This document shows positions 17,254 to 23,972 of a stretch of DNA of 64,000 nt, piece after piece. Below the pieces are notes generated by a model, which made no database searches, was not told the DNA's origin, and saw nothing but the letters and a program-made list of their open reading frames with translations. The stretch spans positions 1,066,091-1,130,090 of the forward strand of contig CATQHB010000002.1 of assembly GCA_958295765.1 (NCBI GenBank), written 5' to 3'. A program made the position numbers and the translations under genes. Numbering within the stretch: the stretch's first letter is position 1; every line of letters begins with the position of its first letter. This DNA is from an uncultured Dehalococcoidia bacterium. Lineage in GTDB: Bacteria > Chloroflexota > Dehalococcoidia > Lucifugimonadales > UBA3495.

Positions 17254-18702
17254 ATGAGCTTTCAGCTAGTCAAAGATACTCTCTCGGTTACGCTTTCCCG
17301 CCGGCGGGCTTGGGCGGTGGCCGGCCTTTTGCTGATGACTCTGGGCCTGTTCTGGTTCTGGCCTTCGGCGGCCCACGCCGCCGGCATTGACCCGGAAACT
17401 CAGTTCGTTTTCAACACCTTTTCCTTCCTGATGTGGGGTTGTCTGGTGATGTGGATGTGCGCCGGCTTTACGATGCTGGAGTCCGGGTCGGTGCGGACCA
17501 AGAACGCGTCGATGATTTGTCTCAAGAACATCGGCATCTACTCCATTGCCGGGCTGAGCTTCTTTTTCGTCGGCTACAACCTGATGTACGTGGGCGTGGA
17601 CGGCGACCGGCTGTTGGGCTTAATCGGCTCCCTCCTGTTTTTCTACGGCCCGTCGGCGGCTGAGGTTGCCCTGGTGGGCGGGGCGGACAACGCCGCCGCC
17701 GTCGCCGCGGAAAGAAGCTACTCCACGATGTCCGACTGGTTCTTTCAGATGGTATTCGTCGCGACGGCGGCGTCTATCGTTTCCGGCGCCCTGGCGGAAC
17801 GGGTCAAGATGTGGAGTTTCTTTCTCTTTATCCTGGTTCTGACCGCCTTTATCTACCCGGTGGTGGGGGCCTGGACTTGGGGCGGCGGCTGGCTGACCGA
17901 AATGGGGTTCAGCGATTTTGCCGGGTCAACTATCGTCCACAGCACCGGCGGTTGGGCCGCGTTGGCCGGTATGCTGGTAATCGGCCCCCGGCTGGGCAAG
18001 TTCCGCCGGGACGGGTCGGTGCGCCAGACGCCGCCCTCCAACGTGCTGCTGGTAACTTTGGGCGTGTTCATCCTCTGGTTGGGCTGGTTCGGTTTCAACG
18101 GCGGCTCTCAACTGGCCCTGGGCGGCGTGCTGGACGTGGTGCAGATGTCCCACATCCTGGTCAACACCAACCTGGCCGCCGCCGCCGGGGTGCTGGCCGC
18201 CCTGTTCGTCTCCCGCCCCCTGCTGGGCCGTATTGACCTGTTCGCCGGCCTGAACGGGGCCATTGCCGGCCTGGTCGCCATTACCGCCGGGCCGACCTTT
18301 GTGGAACACTGGTGGGCGGTGATTGTCGGGGCTATCGGCGGCGTTATCTGTACCGCCGGCCTGAGACTGCTGGAAAAGCTGCACCTGGACGACGTGGTAG
18401 GCGCCGTGCCGGCCCACTTGATTGCCGGCATTTGGGGTACGCTGGCGGTGGGCATTGCGCCCCTGGTCGGCATATCGCTGGAGGGCAACCTCCTGGTCCA
18501 GCTAATCGGCGTGCTGGCGGTCGGGGCTTTCGTCCTGTCGGTGTCGTGGGTGGTCTGGAAAGTGATGGCGGTCATTCCCTTCATCGGCGCGCGGGTATCC
18601 AACCAGGTGGAGCGGCTGGGCCAGGACACCGCCGAGTTGGGTATGGAGTCCTACCCGGAGTTCGTGTTGATGCCCGATGCGGCGGAAATGGATGACGATT
18701 AA
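17254..18702 (+). CDS. amt: Ammonium transporter (Amt/MEP/Rh family)
   Basis: A 482-residue protein with an N-terminal signal-like segment ending PSAAHAAGID, then about eleven membrane helices. Family segments present include FLMWGCLVMWMCAGFTMLES, TIVHSTGGWAALAG (first pore His) and VGAVPAHLIAGIWG (second pore His). It conducts ammonium into the cell. No glnK/P-II gene follows, although amt is usually paired with one. A strong terminator lies just after the stop, so amt is probably monocistronic. Confidence 0.95.
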   Translation: MSFQLVKDTLSVTLSRRRAWAVAGLLLMTLGLFWFWPSAAHAAGIDPETQFVFNTFSFLMWGCLVMWMCAGFTMLESGSVRTKNASMICLKNIGIYSIAGLSFFFVGYNLMYVGVDGDRLLGLIGSLLFFYGPSAAEVALVGGADNAAAVAAERSYSTMSDWFFQMVFVATAASIVSGALAERVKMWSFFLFILVLTAFIYPVVGAWTWGGGWLTEMGFSDFAGSTIVHSTGGWAALAGMLVIGPRLGKFRRDGSVRQTPPSNVLLVTLGVFILWLGWFGFNGGSQLALGGVLDVVQMSHILVNTNLAAAAGVLAALFVSRPLLGRIDLFAGLNGAIAGLVAITAGPTFVEHWWAVIVGAIGGVICTAGLRLLEKLHLDDVVGAVPAHLIAGIWGTLAVGIAPLVGISLEGNLLVQLIGVLAVGAFVLSVSWVVWKVMAVIPFIGARVSNQVERLGQDTAELGMESYPEFVLMPDAAEMDDD

Positions 18703-18709
18703 CCGGCAG

Positions 18710-18745
18710 CCGGGGCCGGGCCGACCATTGGCCCGGCCCGGTTTT
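18710..18745 (+). terminator. Intrinsic terminator of amt
   Basis: CCGGGGCCGGGCC pairs with GGCCCGGCCCGG across a 7-nt loop and is followed by TTTTCC, 8 nt after the amt stop codon. Confidence 0.85.
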
Positions 18746-18775
18746 CCCGGGGCTGACCGGCAGAGGGTCTCAACC

Positions 18776-18843
18776 GGTAGCAGCCCGATTGCGTCCCGGT
18801 AGCAGCCCGATAGCAGCGTGGTAGCAGCCCGGTAGCAGCGTGG
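18776..18843. repeat. Short tandem repeat of a GGTAGCAGC unit
   Basis: GGTAGCAGC or GATAGCAGC, followed by CCG or GTG, recurs five times in 68 bp, ending at the ribosome-binding site (GTGGAGGATT) of the permease gene. It could be slipped-strand sequence in the 5' leader of the permease operon. Confidence 0.75.
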
Positions 18844-18855
18844 AGGATTTAGGCA

Positions 18856-19773
18856 GTGCAGCGATTCATCGCCCGGCGCCTCGTAATTACTATTTTTACC
18901 CTGATCCTGGTGTCTCTCATCGTATTCGTGATGGCCCGGGCCTCCGGCGACCCCCGGACGCTGCTGCTGGACGACTACGCCAGCACGGAGATGTACGACG
19001 AACTGGGGAAGCAGTTGGGTCTGGATCGGCCCCTCTACGTTCAGTACGCCATCTTTCTGGGCAACGCCCTGACCCTGGACTTCGGCGACTCGGTGGTGGA
19101 CAAACAGCCGGTAACCGACACCATCCTGGAACGGCTGCCGGCCACCCTGCAACTGGGCCTGGCCGCCTTCATTTTTTCCCTGGTGGTGGGCATCCCCCTG
19201 GGCATCCTGTCCTCAATCAAGCGGGACAGCTTTTGGGACCAGATTGGCAAGGTGGTGGCGCTGCTGGGCCAGTCCACGCCCCCCTTCTGGCTGGGGATAA
19301 TGATGATTTTCTTTTTTGCGGTGATGCTGGGCTGGGTGCCGCCCTCGGGCCGCTGGGAATGGAACAGCTTTATCCTGCCGGCGGTTACCCTGGGCTGGTT
19401 CACCGTGGCCGCCAATATGCGGATTGTCCGCTCGTCGATGCTGGACAGCCTGGACACCGAATACATCAAGCTGGCCCGGGCCAAGGGGGTGTCGGAGACG
19501 CAAATCATCTGGAAACACGCCCTGAAAAACGCGGTCATTCCGCCGCTGACCTTTATGGGTATTACCCTGGGCACCCTGGTAACCGGCTCAATTGTAGCGG
19601 AAACGGTCTTTGCCTGGCCGGGCATCGGGCTGCTGGCCTTTGACGCCCTGCGCCAGTCCGACTACTCCCTGCTCCAGGGCATCGTGATTTTCTTTGCCCT
19701 GATGTACCTGGGCATTTCCCTGCTGGTGGATATACTCTACGCCTATCTGGATCCCCGGATTCGCTTTAGCTGA
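18856..19773 (+). CDS. ABC transporter permease, dipeptide/oligopeptide/nickel type (DppB-like)
   Basis: A 305-residue protein with six membrane helices, starting with the family's MQRFIARRLVITIFTLILVS. It has the cytoplasmic EAA loop YIKLARAKGVSETQIIWKHA that contacts the ATPase subunits. Its C-terminal DILYAYLDPRI end is usual for DppB/OppB. The start is GTG at 18856 behind TGGAGGATTT. It forms a heterodimeric pore with the next gene product. No substrate-binding protein or ATPase gene lies nearby, so these must be encoded elsewhere or the pair is orphan. Confidence 0.93.
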   Translation: MQRFIARRLVITIFTLILVSLIVFVMARASGDPRTLLLDDYASTEMYDELGKQLGLDRPLYVQYAIFLGNALTLDFGDSVVDKQPVTDTILERLPATLQLGLAAFIFSLVVGIPLGILSSIKRDSFWDQIGKVVALLGQSTPPFWLGIMMIFFFAVMLGWVPPSGRWEWNSFILPAVTLGWFTVAANMRIVRSSMLDSLDTEYIKLARAKGVSETQIIWKHALKNAVIPPLTFMGITLGTLVTGSIVAETVFAWPGIGLLAFDALRQSDYSLLQGIVIFFALMYLGISLLVDILYAYLDPRIRFS

Positions 19774-19826
19774 CCGGCCCGGCCGGTACGGTATGTTGTT
19801 AAGGTACGTTAAGGAGGCATCCCCCA

Positions 19827-20867
19827 ATGGCTGATACGGTTCTGACCACCCGCGGGGTGGCGGCCCCGGTCCGGGTTCTGCGGGCTTTCCGGGGACTGCG
19901 CCAGCGGCATCTGGCCTTGGGGGTTTCCATTTTCCTGTTGCTGCTGGTGGTGGGAACCGGCCTCTTTGCCAACTGGATTGCCCCCCACGACCCCCGCAAA
20001 GGCAGCCTGGAAGACCAGCGGCTGCCCCCGGCCTGGATTGGGGAAAAGACTACCCCCAAGACCGTGGTGGAGTTCCCCGAGCCGGGCCTGAGCCACCAGC
20101 AAATTTCCATTGCCCGCGCCCAACGCCTTACGCCGACGGCTCAATTGGGCGATACCGTCAACGTCGTCCTGCGGGAGGGCGGTACATCCAAGTATCTGCT
20201 GGGCACCGACGACCTGGGGCGGGACACCCTCAGCCGGATAATCTACGGAGCGCGCATTTCCCTGATTATCGCCGTTATTACCCTGGGCATCGGCGGCGCT
20301 ATCGGCACGGCCCTGGGGCTGATGGCCGGCTACTTTGGCGGGCTGATTGACGAACTGGTGATGCGGGTGGTCGATATTTTCCTGGCTCTGCCGCTGGTGC
20401 TGGTGGCCCTGGTGCTGGTGGTGTCCGTAGGCCAATCCTTCTACATCATCGTCGGCGTTCTGGTGCTGTTCATCTGGGTGCGCTTTGCCCGCCAGATCCG
20501 GGGCGAGGTGTTGCAGTTAAAGACAATGGACTACGTGGCGCTGGCTAAAGTGGCCGGGGCCTCTACGCCCCGCATCCTGGCAATTCACCTGTTCCCCGGA
20601 GTAATCAACACCCTGATTGTGGTGGCGACCTTGCAGGTCAGCATCGTCATCCTGGTGGAATCGACCCTCAGTTTTCTGGGCGCCGGAGTGCCGCCGCCCA
20701 CGCCGGCCTGGGGTTCCATGGTGGCCGACGGGCGGGACTTCCTGGCCGACGCCTGGTGGATTTCCACGATGCCGGGGGTTGCCATCCTGCTGACGGTGCT
20801 GTCCCTGAACCTGTTTGGCGACTGGCTGCGGGACCGGCTTGACCCCAAGTTGCGGCAGTTGAATTAG
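19827..20867 (+). CDS. ABC transporter permease, dipeptide/oligopeptide/nickel type (DppC-like)
   Basis: A 346-residue second permease. It has an N-terminal helix (LALGVSIFLLLLVVGTGLFA) and the family's long periplasmic insertion ending YLLGTDDLGRDTLSRIIYGA. Its EAA loop reads YVALAKVAGASTPRILAIHL. AAGGAGG precedes the ATG at 19827. The extracytoplasmic loop (residues about 55-125) is longer than in E. coli DppC. It pairs with the permease 53 nt upstream. The substrate is unknown. Confidence 0.93.
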   Translation: MADTVLTTRGVAAPVRVLRAFRGLRQRHLALGVSIFLLLLVVGTGLFANWIAPHDPRKGSLEDQRLPPAWIGEKTTPKTVVEFPEPGLSHQQISIARAQRLTPTAQLGDTVNVVLREGGTSKYLLGTDDLGRDTLSRIIYGARISLIIAVITLGIGGAIGTALGLMAGYFGGLIDELVMRVVDIFLALPLVLVALVLVVSVGQSFYIIVGVLVLFIWVRFARQIRGEVLQLKTMDYVALAKVAGASTPRILAIHLFPGVINTLIVVATLQVSIVILVESTLSFLGAGVPPPTPAWGSMVADGRDFLADAWWISTMPGVAILLTVLSLNLFGDWLRDRLDPKLRQLN

Positions 20868-20889
20868 GGGTGGTTGCCCTTGCTTTCGG

Positions 20890-21090
20890 GTCTTTCCGGT
20901 AGTGGTATTTACAGCGGTGTAGGGGCGGGTTTGTAACCCGCCCTACCTGCAATGGCAAGTTTGGTTCGGAGAACCGGCACTGTCATAGTTGAAATGTCCT
21001 GACACCGGAACGTGGGCGGGTTAGAAACCCGCCCCTACCGGCCAACGAAGCGTGGCTTGGTAAGAAATACCAACAAATGTTAGGAATAAT
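20890..21090. repeat. R1 composite inverted-repeat element (subtype A)
   Basis: Facing R1 units lie at about 20920-20945 and 21012-21040. The spacer, with CAATGGCAAGTTTGGTTCGG and CCTGACACCGGAACGTG, closely matches the element near 30.4 kb and, inverted, the one near 3.2 kb. The flank has AATACCAACAAATGTTAGGA. Confidence 0.85.
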
Positions 21091-21117
21091 CCGCTTGTCC
21101 AAGGCAATCTCAGCACA

Positions 21118-21225
21118 AACCCGTCGTTCCGGCGAAAGCCGGAATCCAGAACCCTCGGTAGCCGGTTCGCTCTTTTCCGGGAGGATTTCCTGGATTCCGG
21201 CTTTCGCCGGAACGACGGTTGCCCG
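21118..21225. repeat. R2 inverted-repeat element
   Basis: A direct R2 arm (CCGTCGTTCCGGCGAAAGCC) and its complement about 40 bp later form an element of about 105 bp with a spacer containing GCTCTTTTCCGG. Near-identical elements lie at 32.1 and 45.6 kb. Confidence 0.85.
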
Positions 21226-21244
21226 GTAAGACACGATTGCCCTG

Positions 21245-21320
21245 CCCGCTCATCCTGAGCCTGTCGAAGGATGAACCGTTGGATAGTGGAAAGGTGGTTC
21301 GACAAGCTCACCATGAGCTG
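21245..21320. repeat. R3 inverted pair
   Basis: CGCTCATCCTGAGCCTGTCG and, after a short spacer, GGTTCGACAAGCTCACCATG face each other. This is the same compound unit that is tandemly repeated at 40.4-40.7 kb. Confidence 0.85.
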
Positions 21321-21395
21321 ATATTGTTATCGCCATGAGCGGATATTGTCATCGGTATTGACTTGGCGCCGGTCCTGATTTTCCCAAATAATTAC

Positions 21396-21424
21396 TTGAC
21401 ACCGGCCGGCGACTAGGCTACAAA
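21396..21424 (+). promoter_or_regulatory. Sigma-70-type promoter reading into the structured RNA candidate
   Basis: A perfect TTGACA (21396-21401) is followed by a 17-nt spacer and TACAAA (21419-21424). Transcription would begin at about 21431, right at the 5' edge of the predicted fold. Confidence 0.75.
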
Positions 21425-21430
21425 TGAATT

Positions 21431-21504
21431 ATACAGGCTGGTCCCGAAAGGCCCCCTACATGGGGCGCCTGCCTCTACCGAGGCTAGGGGCCAGTCTTTA
21501 TTTG
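21431..21504 (+). ncRNA. Candidate structured small RNA or leader (three-way junction)
   Basis: From the predicted transcription start, the sequence folds into a closed three-way junction. P1 pairs GGCTGGTCCC (21436-21445) with GGGGCCAGTC (21487-21496), including two G-U pairs. GAAA (21446-21449) joins P1 to P2. P2 is GGC plus CCCC (21450-21456) pairing with GGGG, a bulged C and GCC (21462-21469) around TACAT. P3 is GCCTC/GAGGC (21471-21484) with a TACC loop. P1 is followed by TTTATTT, which could give partial termination. The MBL-fold gene starts 174 nt further on, so this may be a cis leader or a free sRNA. It matches no riboswitch class I can name. Confidence 0.5.
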
Positions 21505-21677
21505 GGCTGAATTTCGTTGCTGTCCTCTTTGGCATTTTATTGGACGATTATGGCGGGTCAAAGTCGGCGGCGCAACCGGGCCGGGTCAGCCGGGCTTAAC
21601 CCCCGCCCCTTGCTACGGCCCCGGCGGTTTGCTACACTGCAAACCCAAAGTCGGCACGGCATAATGGGAGGGCAGCA

Positions 21678-22520
21678 ATGCAGCAACTAACCAGCAGCGT
21701 CTATGCGGAAACCCAAATCCGGGGTTGCAATCACGGTTTCGTCGTAACTTCCGAGGGCGTGGTGATGATTGACAGTCCCCAGAAACCCAGCGACGCCCTC
21801 AAGCTGAAGGCGGAAATCGCCAAGCATGGCGAACTGCGTTACATCATCAACACCGAACCCCATGGCGACCACTGGACGGGCAACGCCTACTTCGACGCTC
21901 CGGTCATCGCCCACGAAGGCGTGCGGCAGCGCATCCTGGACACCAACCTGGAGGAACACGTCGCACGGGTCGCCGGAATGGGCCCGGAGGAACCGGCCCT
22001 GCTGGAAAACTACACGCCCAACGCCCCGGTAGTTACCTTCCGCAACGGCATGACCCTCCACCTGGGCAACCATACCTTTCAGATGATTCATATGCCCGGC
22101 CATACCCTCTACCAGGCGGCCATCCTCATCAAAGAGGAGGGCGTAGTTTTCACCAGCGACAACATCTTTCACCAGGTGCAGACCTACATCCAGGAGGCCA
22201 ACCCGGACCAGTGGCTGCGGGCGTTGGAGTCCCTGCGGGCGCTGGAGGAGGAGATTTTCGTGCCGGGGCACGGCCGCTTGTGCGACAAGGGCTATCTGGA
22301 TGAGCAGGGCGAGTACATTATGGAGTGGAAGGAGTACGCCCGCAACGCCGTCGAGCGGGGGATGACCCGCGATGAGGCCGTGGAAAACCTGACCGACTTG
22401 ACCGACCGCTACCCCATGGACGTAGGCCAGGACGGCACCTCGCCCCGGGTGATGCGGATGAACGCCGCCAACCTGTGGGACTACTGGACCAAGTCCGGCA
22501 TCCACACCGACCGGAGTTAA
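21678..22520 (+). CDS. MBL-fold metallohydrolase with a Glu at the first metal-ligand position
   Basis: A 280-residue metallo-beta-lactamase-fold protein. The metal-binding motif normally reads HxHxDH, but here it is E60-P-H62-G-D64-H65 (NTEPHGDHWTGN). The other ligands are in place: MPGHTLYQ, FTSDNIFH and a late VPGHG. The family hydrolyses thioesters, lactones or phosphodiesters, or acts as redox enzymes. The His-to-Glu change would alter the first metal site. GGGAGGGCAGCA precedes the ATG at 21678. It neighbours two putative redox selenoproteins, which may point to a peroxide or thiol role, but that is inference. Confidence 0.88.
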   Translation: MQQLTSSVYAETQIRGCNHGFVVTSEGVVMIDSPQKPSDALKLKAEIAKHGELRYIINTEPHGDHWTGNAYFDAPVIAHEGVRQRILDTNLEEHVARVAGMGPEEPALLENYTPNAPVVTFRNGMTLHLGNHTFQMIHMPGHTLYQAAILIKEEGVVFTSDNIFHQVQTYIQEANPDQWLRALESLRALEEEIFVPGHGRLCDKGYLDEQGEYIMEWKEYARNAVERGMTRDEAVENLTDLTDRYPMDVGQDGTSPRVMRMNAANLWDYWTKSGIHTDRS

Positions 22521-22625
22521 GAATTAGGAATTAAGAATTAAAAATTAGGAATGGGCGAAACTTTACCGGGGCTGGCCCATTCCTAATTACCAATTCCTAA
22601 TTCTTAATTCGTAATTCCTAATTTC
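22520..22625. repeat. R5 AT-rich inverted repeat between convergent genes
   Basis: Runs of AATTAGGAATTAAGAATT and their complement, with a GGGCGAAACTTTACCGGGGCTGGCCC middle, make a long hairpin between the MBL gene and the AhpD-like gene. It could act as a bidirectional terminator. The repeat abuts the last codons of the AhpD-like gene. Related R5 tracts lie at 23.83 and 44.87-45.2 kb. Confidence 0.8.
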
Positions 22626-23169
22626 CCCCGGCCCACAGCCAGCCCTGTTCCCGCGCCGGGCCGGTTACCCAGCGGGACATAGCCTCCTGCCGTTCCGCGC
22701 CGATGTCCACGCCCAGGCCGTCGGCCAGGCGGTTCATAAAGTTGAACAGGCAGGTAATCCCCACTACGGATAGTATCTGCTCGTCGCTCAGGCCCAACTC
22801 CCGCAGGGCTTGTACGTCCGACTCCTGCATCTCCGCCGGGCTGCGGGTCAGCTTGACCGCAAAGTCCAGCATCCCCCTGGTGGCCGGCTCCAGGTCGGCG
22901 GTGGTGTAATCGTGCAATATGTGGCTGGCATATTCCGGGTCGTCGGAGTGTTGACGGAGGAACCCCCCGTGCGAGGAGGCTCAATAACGGCAGCGGTTCA
23001 GCACCGACACGGCGACGGCAATGGATTCCTCCTGCACCCGGGTCAGCGCCGAGCCGCCAAAGCTGACCGCCTGGTTCAGGTTCCGCACCGCCTCCATCAT
23101 CCTGGGGTTGATGGACATTGAGCTGATGATGCCGGGCAGCCCCACGTCCTCCTGTCGAATCCAGGTCAT
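22618..23169 (-). CDS. AhpD-like peroxidase-related selenoprotein (CxxU), in-frame UGA read as selenocysteine
   Basis: Two same-frame pieces separated by a single TGA (22981-22983) form one protein of about 183 residues. The N-terminal part is MTWIRQEDVGLPGII to ALTRVQEESIAVAVSVLNRC. The joint reads C60-R-Y-U63-ASSHGGFLR, exactly where AhpD / peroxidase-related CMD proteins have CxYC...H. The C-terminal part (YTTADLEPATRGMLDFAVKL, FNFMNRLADGLGV) is the canonical rest of the family. The start is ATG at 23169 behind GGAGGAAGG. A SECIS-like hairpin directly follows the UGA. The expected role is peroxide or thiol redox catalysis with a Cys-Sec pair. A plain nonsense mutation is the alternative, but the intact downstream half argues against it. 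Confidence 0.85.
22954..22983 (-). promoter_or_regulatory. bSECIS-like hairpin after the UGA of the AhpD-like gene
   Basis: On the minus strand, 10 nt after the UGA, ACGGGGG (22970-22964) pairs with CCUCCGU (22960-22954) around a GUU loop, seven base pairs with one G-U. There are 17 nt between the UGA and the loop, and the loop starts with G. Both fit the bacterial SECIS consensus (G in the first two loop positions, roughly 16-37 nt from the UGA). Confidence 0.75.
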
Positions 23170-23218
23170 ACCCTTCCTCCTACGGCCGGCCAAGCAGGGT
23201 TGGCAGCGTTTGCAGTTC

Positions 23219-23262
23219 AGTATAGCAGACCGGACAAACCGTAAATTAAAGTATGCTATACT
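23219..23262. promoter_or_regulatory. Divergent promoter region shared by the two selenoprotein genes
   Basis: AGTATAGCA (23219 onward) and TGCTATACT (to 23262) form an inverted repeat. Each arm contains a TATACT -10 element pointing away from the other, toward the AhpD-like gene (minus) and the OsmC-like gene (plus). No good -35 elements are visible, so an activator could be needed. The symmetry could also be an operator. Confidence 0.55.
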
Positions 23263-23310
23263 GCTACATCTTACTTAATCTACCGGCCTTTGCCGGTTCA
23301 GGAGGCGGAT

Positions 23311-23826
23311 ATGACTACGCCAGCGTCCCAGCCCGAAACCGACCGGGTTTCCCGCGCCTTTACCATCCAGGGCGATGCGATGACCCTGGACGGGATGAAA
23401 AAGCAGGCCGAGGCCCGGGGGTTCACCATTATGTGCGACGAGGGGCCGCCGATGGGGGACAATACCGCCCCTTCGCCGATGACCTACTTCGCCGTGTCCA
23501 TCCTCTTTTGAGAAATGACCCAGCTTGAGCGGTACGCTCAGATGATGAAAGTCAACCTGGGTCAGGTCAAAGCCTCCATCGGCTTTTCCGTGGCCTCCGA
23601 GGGTTCGGTGCTGGCCCAGACGGTGCAGGCTCGGGCCGACAAGATAGTCATCCACTATGACGTGGAATCCACCGACGGCCCGGAGCAGGTGGCCGGCTTG
23701 CTGCGCAACGCCCGCAACGGCTGTTACGCCCGCCAGTCCTTTGGCCGCCCGGAACTGTTTGAGGATACCATTAACCTGAACGGCCAGCCCTTTGACCTGG
23801 CGGACTATCCGGCCCCGGGGCGGTAG
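23311..23826 (+). CDS. OsmC-like peroxiredoxin-type selenoprotein, UGA at the catalytic cysteine
   Basis: Two same-frame pieces split by TGA at 23509-23511 make one OsmC/Ohr-fold protein of 171 residues. Before the UGA it reads APSPMTYFAVSILF, and after it EMTQLERYAQMM. OsmC proteins of this subgroup have the reactive Cys exactly there, so residue 67 is Sec. The partner cysteine is C138 in RNGCYARQSF, 71 residues on, similar to the spacing in E. coli OsmC. The start is ATG at 23311 behind CAGGAGGCGG. A SECIS-like hairpin follows the UGA and a strong terminator follows the gene. It should reduce organic hydroperoxides using thiols. Confidence 0.87.
23509..23541 (+). promoter_or_regulatory. bSECIS-like hairpin after the UGA of the OsmC-like gene
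   Basis: TGAGCG (23526-23531) pairs perfectly with CGCTCA (23535-23540) around a GTA loop, 20 nt after the UGA. As in the neighbouring AhpD-like gene, the three-base loop begins with G-U, matching the bacterial SECIS pattern recognised by SelB. Confidence 0.75.
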
Positions 23827-23828
23827 GA

Positions 23829-23865
23829 CGAATTAGGAATTAGGAATTGGCAATTAAGAATTGGG
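23829..23865. repeat. R5 repeat fragment
   Basis: Short AATTAGGAATTAGGAATTGG-type tracts lie directly after the OsmC-like stop codon, related to the tracts at 22.55 and 44.9 kb. Confidence 0.75.
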
Positions 23866-23872
23866 TTGACCG

Positions 23873-23899
23873 CCCCGGCCGATACTGGCCGGGGTTTTT
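23873..23899 (+). terminator. Intrinsic terminator of the OsmC-like gene
   Basis: CCCCGGCC pairs with GGCCGGGG across GATACT and is followed by five T residues, 47 nt after the stop codon. Confidence 0.9.
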
Positions 23900-23972
23900 C
23901 CACCCGGATCTGCCACGATTCTTTGCATACCTCTGCATATCCGGGTGAAAAGCTCGGCGTAAAAGGGATTCT

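Noticed and set aside
21431-21504. Structured RNA as a tRNA-Sec or known riboswitch
   Set aside because: There is no T-arm GTTCGA motif, no anticodon arm of the right size and no CCA end. Purine, SAM, TPP and other familiar riboswitch core sequences are not present.
22604-22984. A 126-residue alternative minus-strand frame over the AhpD-like gene
   Set aside because: It is out of frame with the conserved AhpD sequence, Arg/Pro-rich, and unnecessary once UGA is read as Sec.
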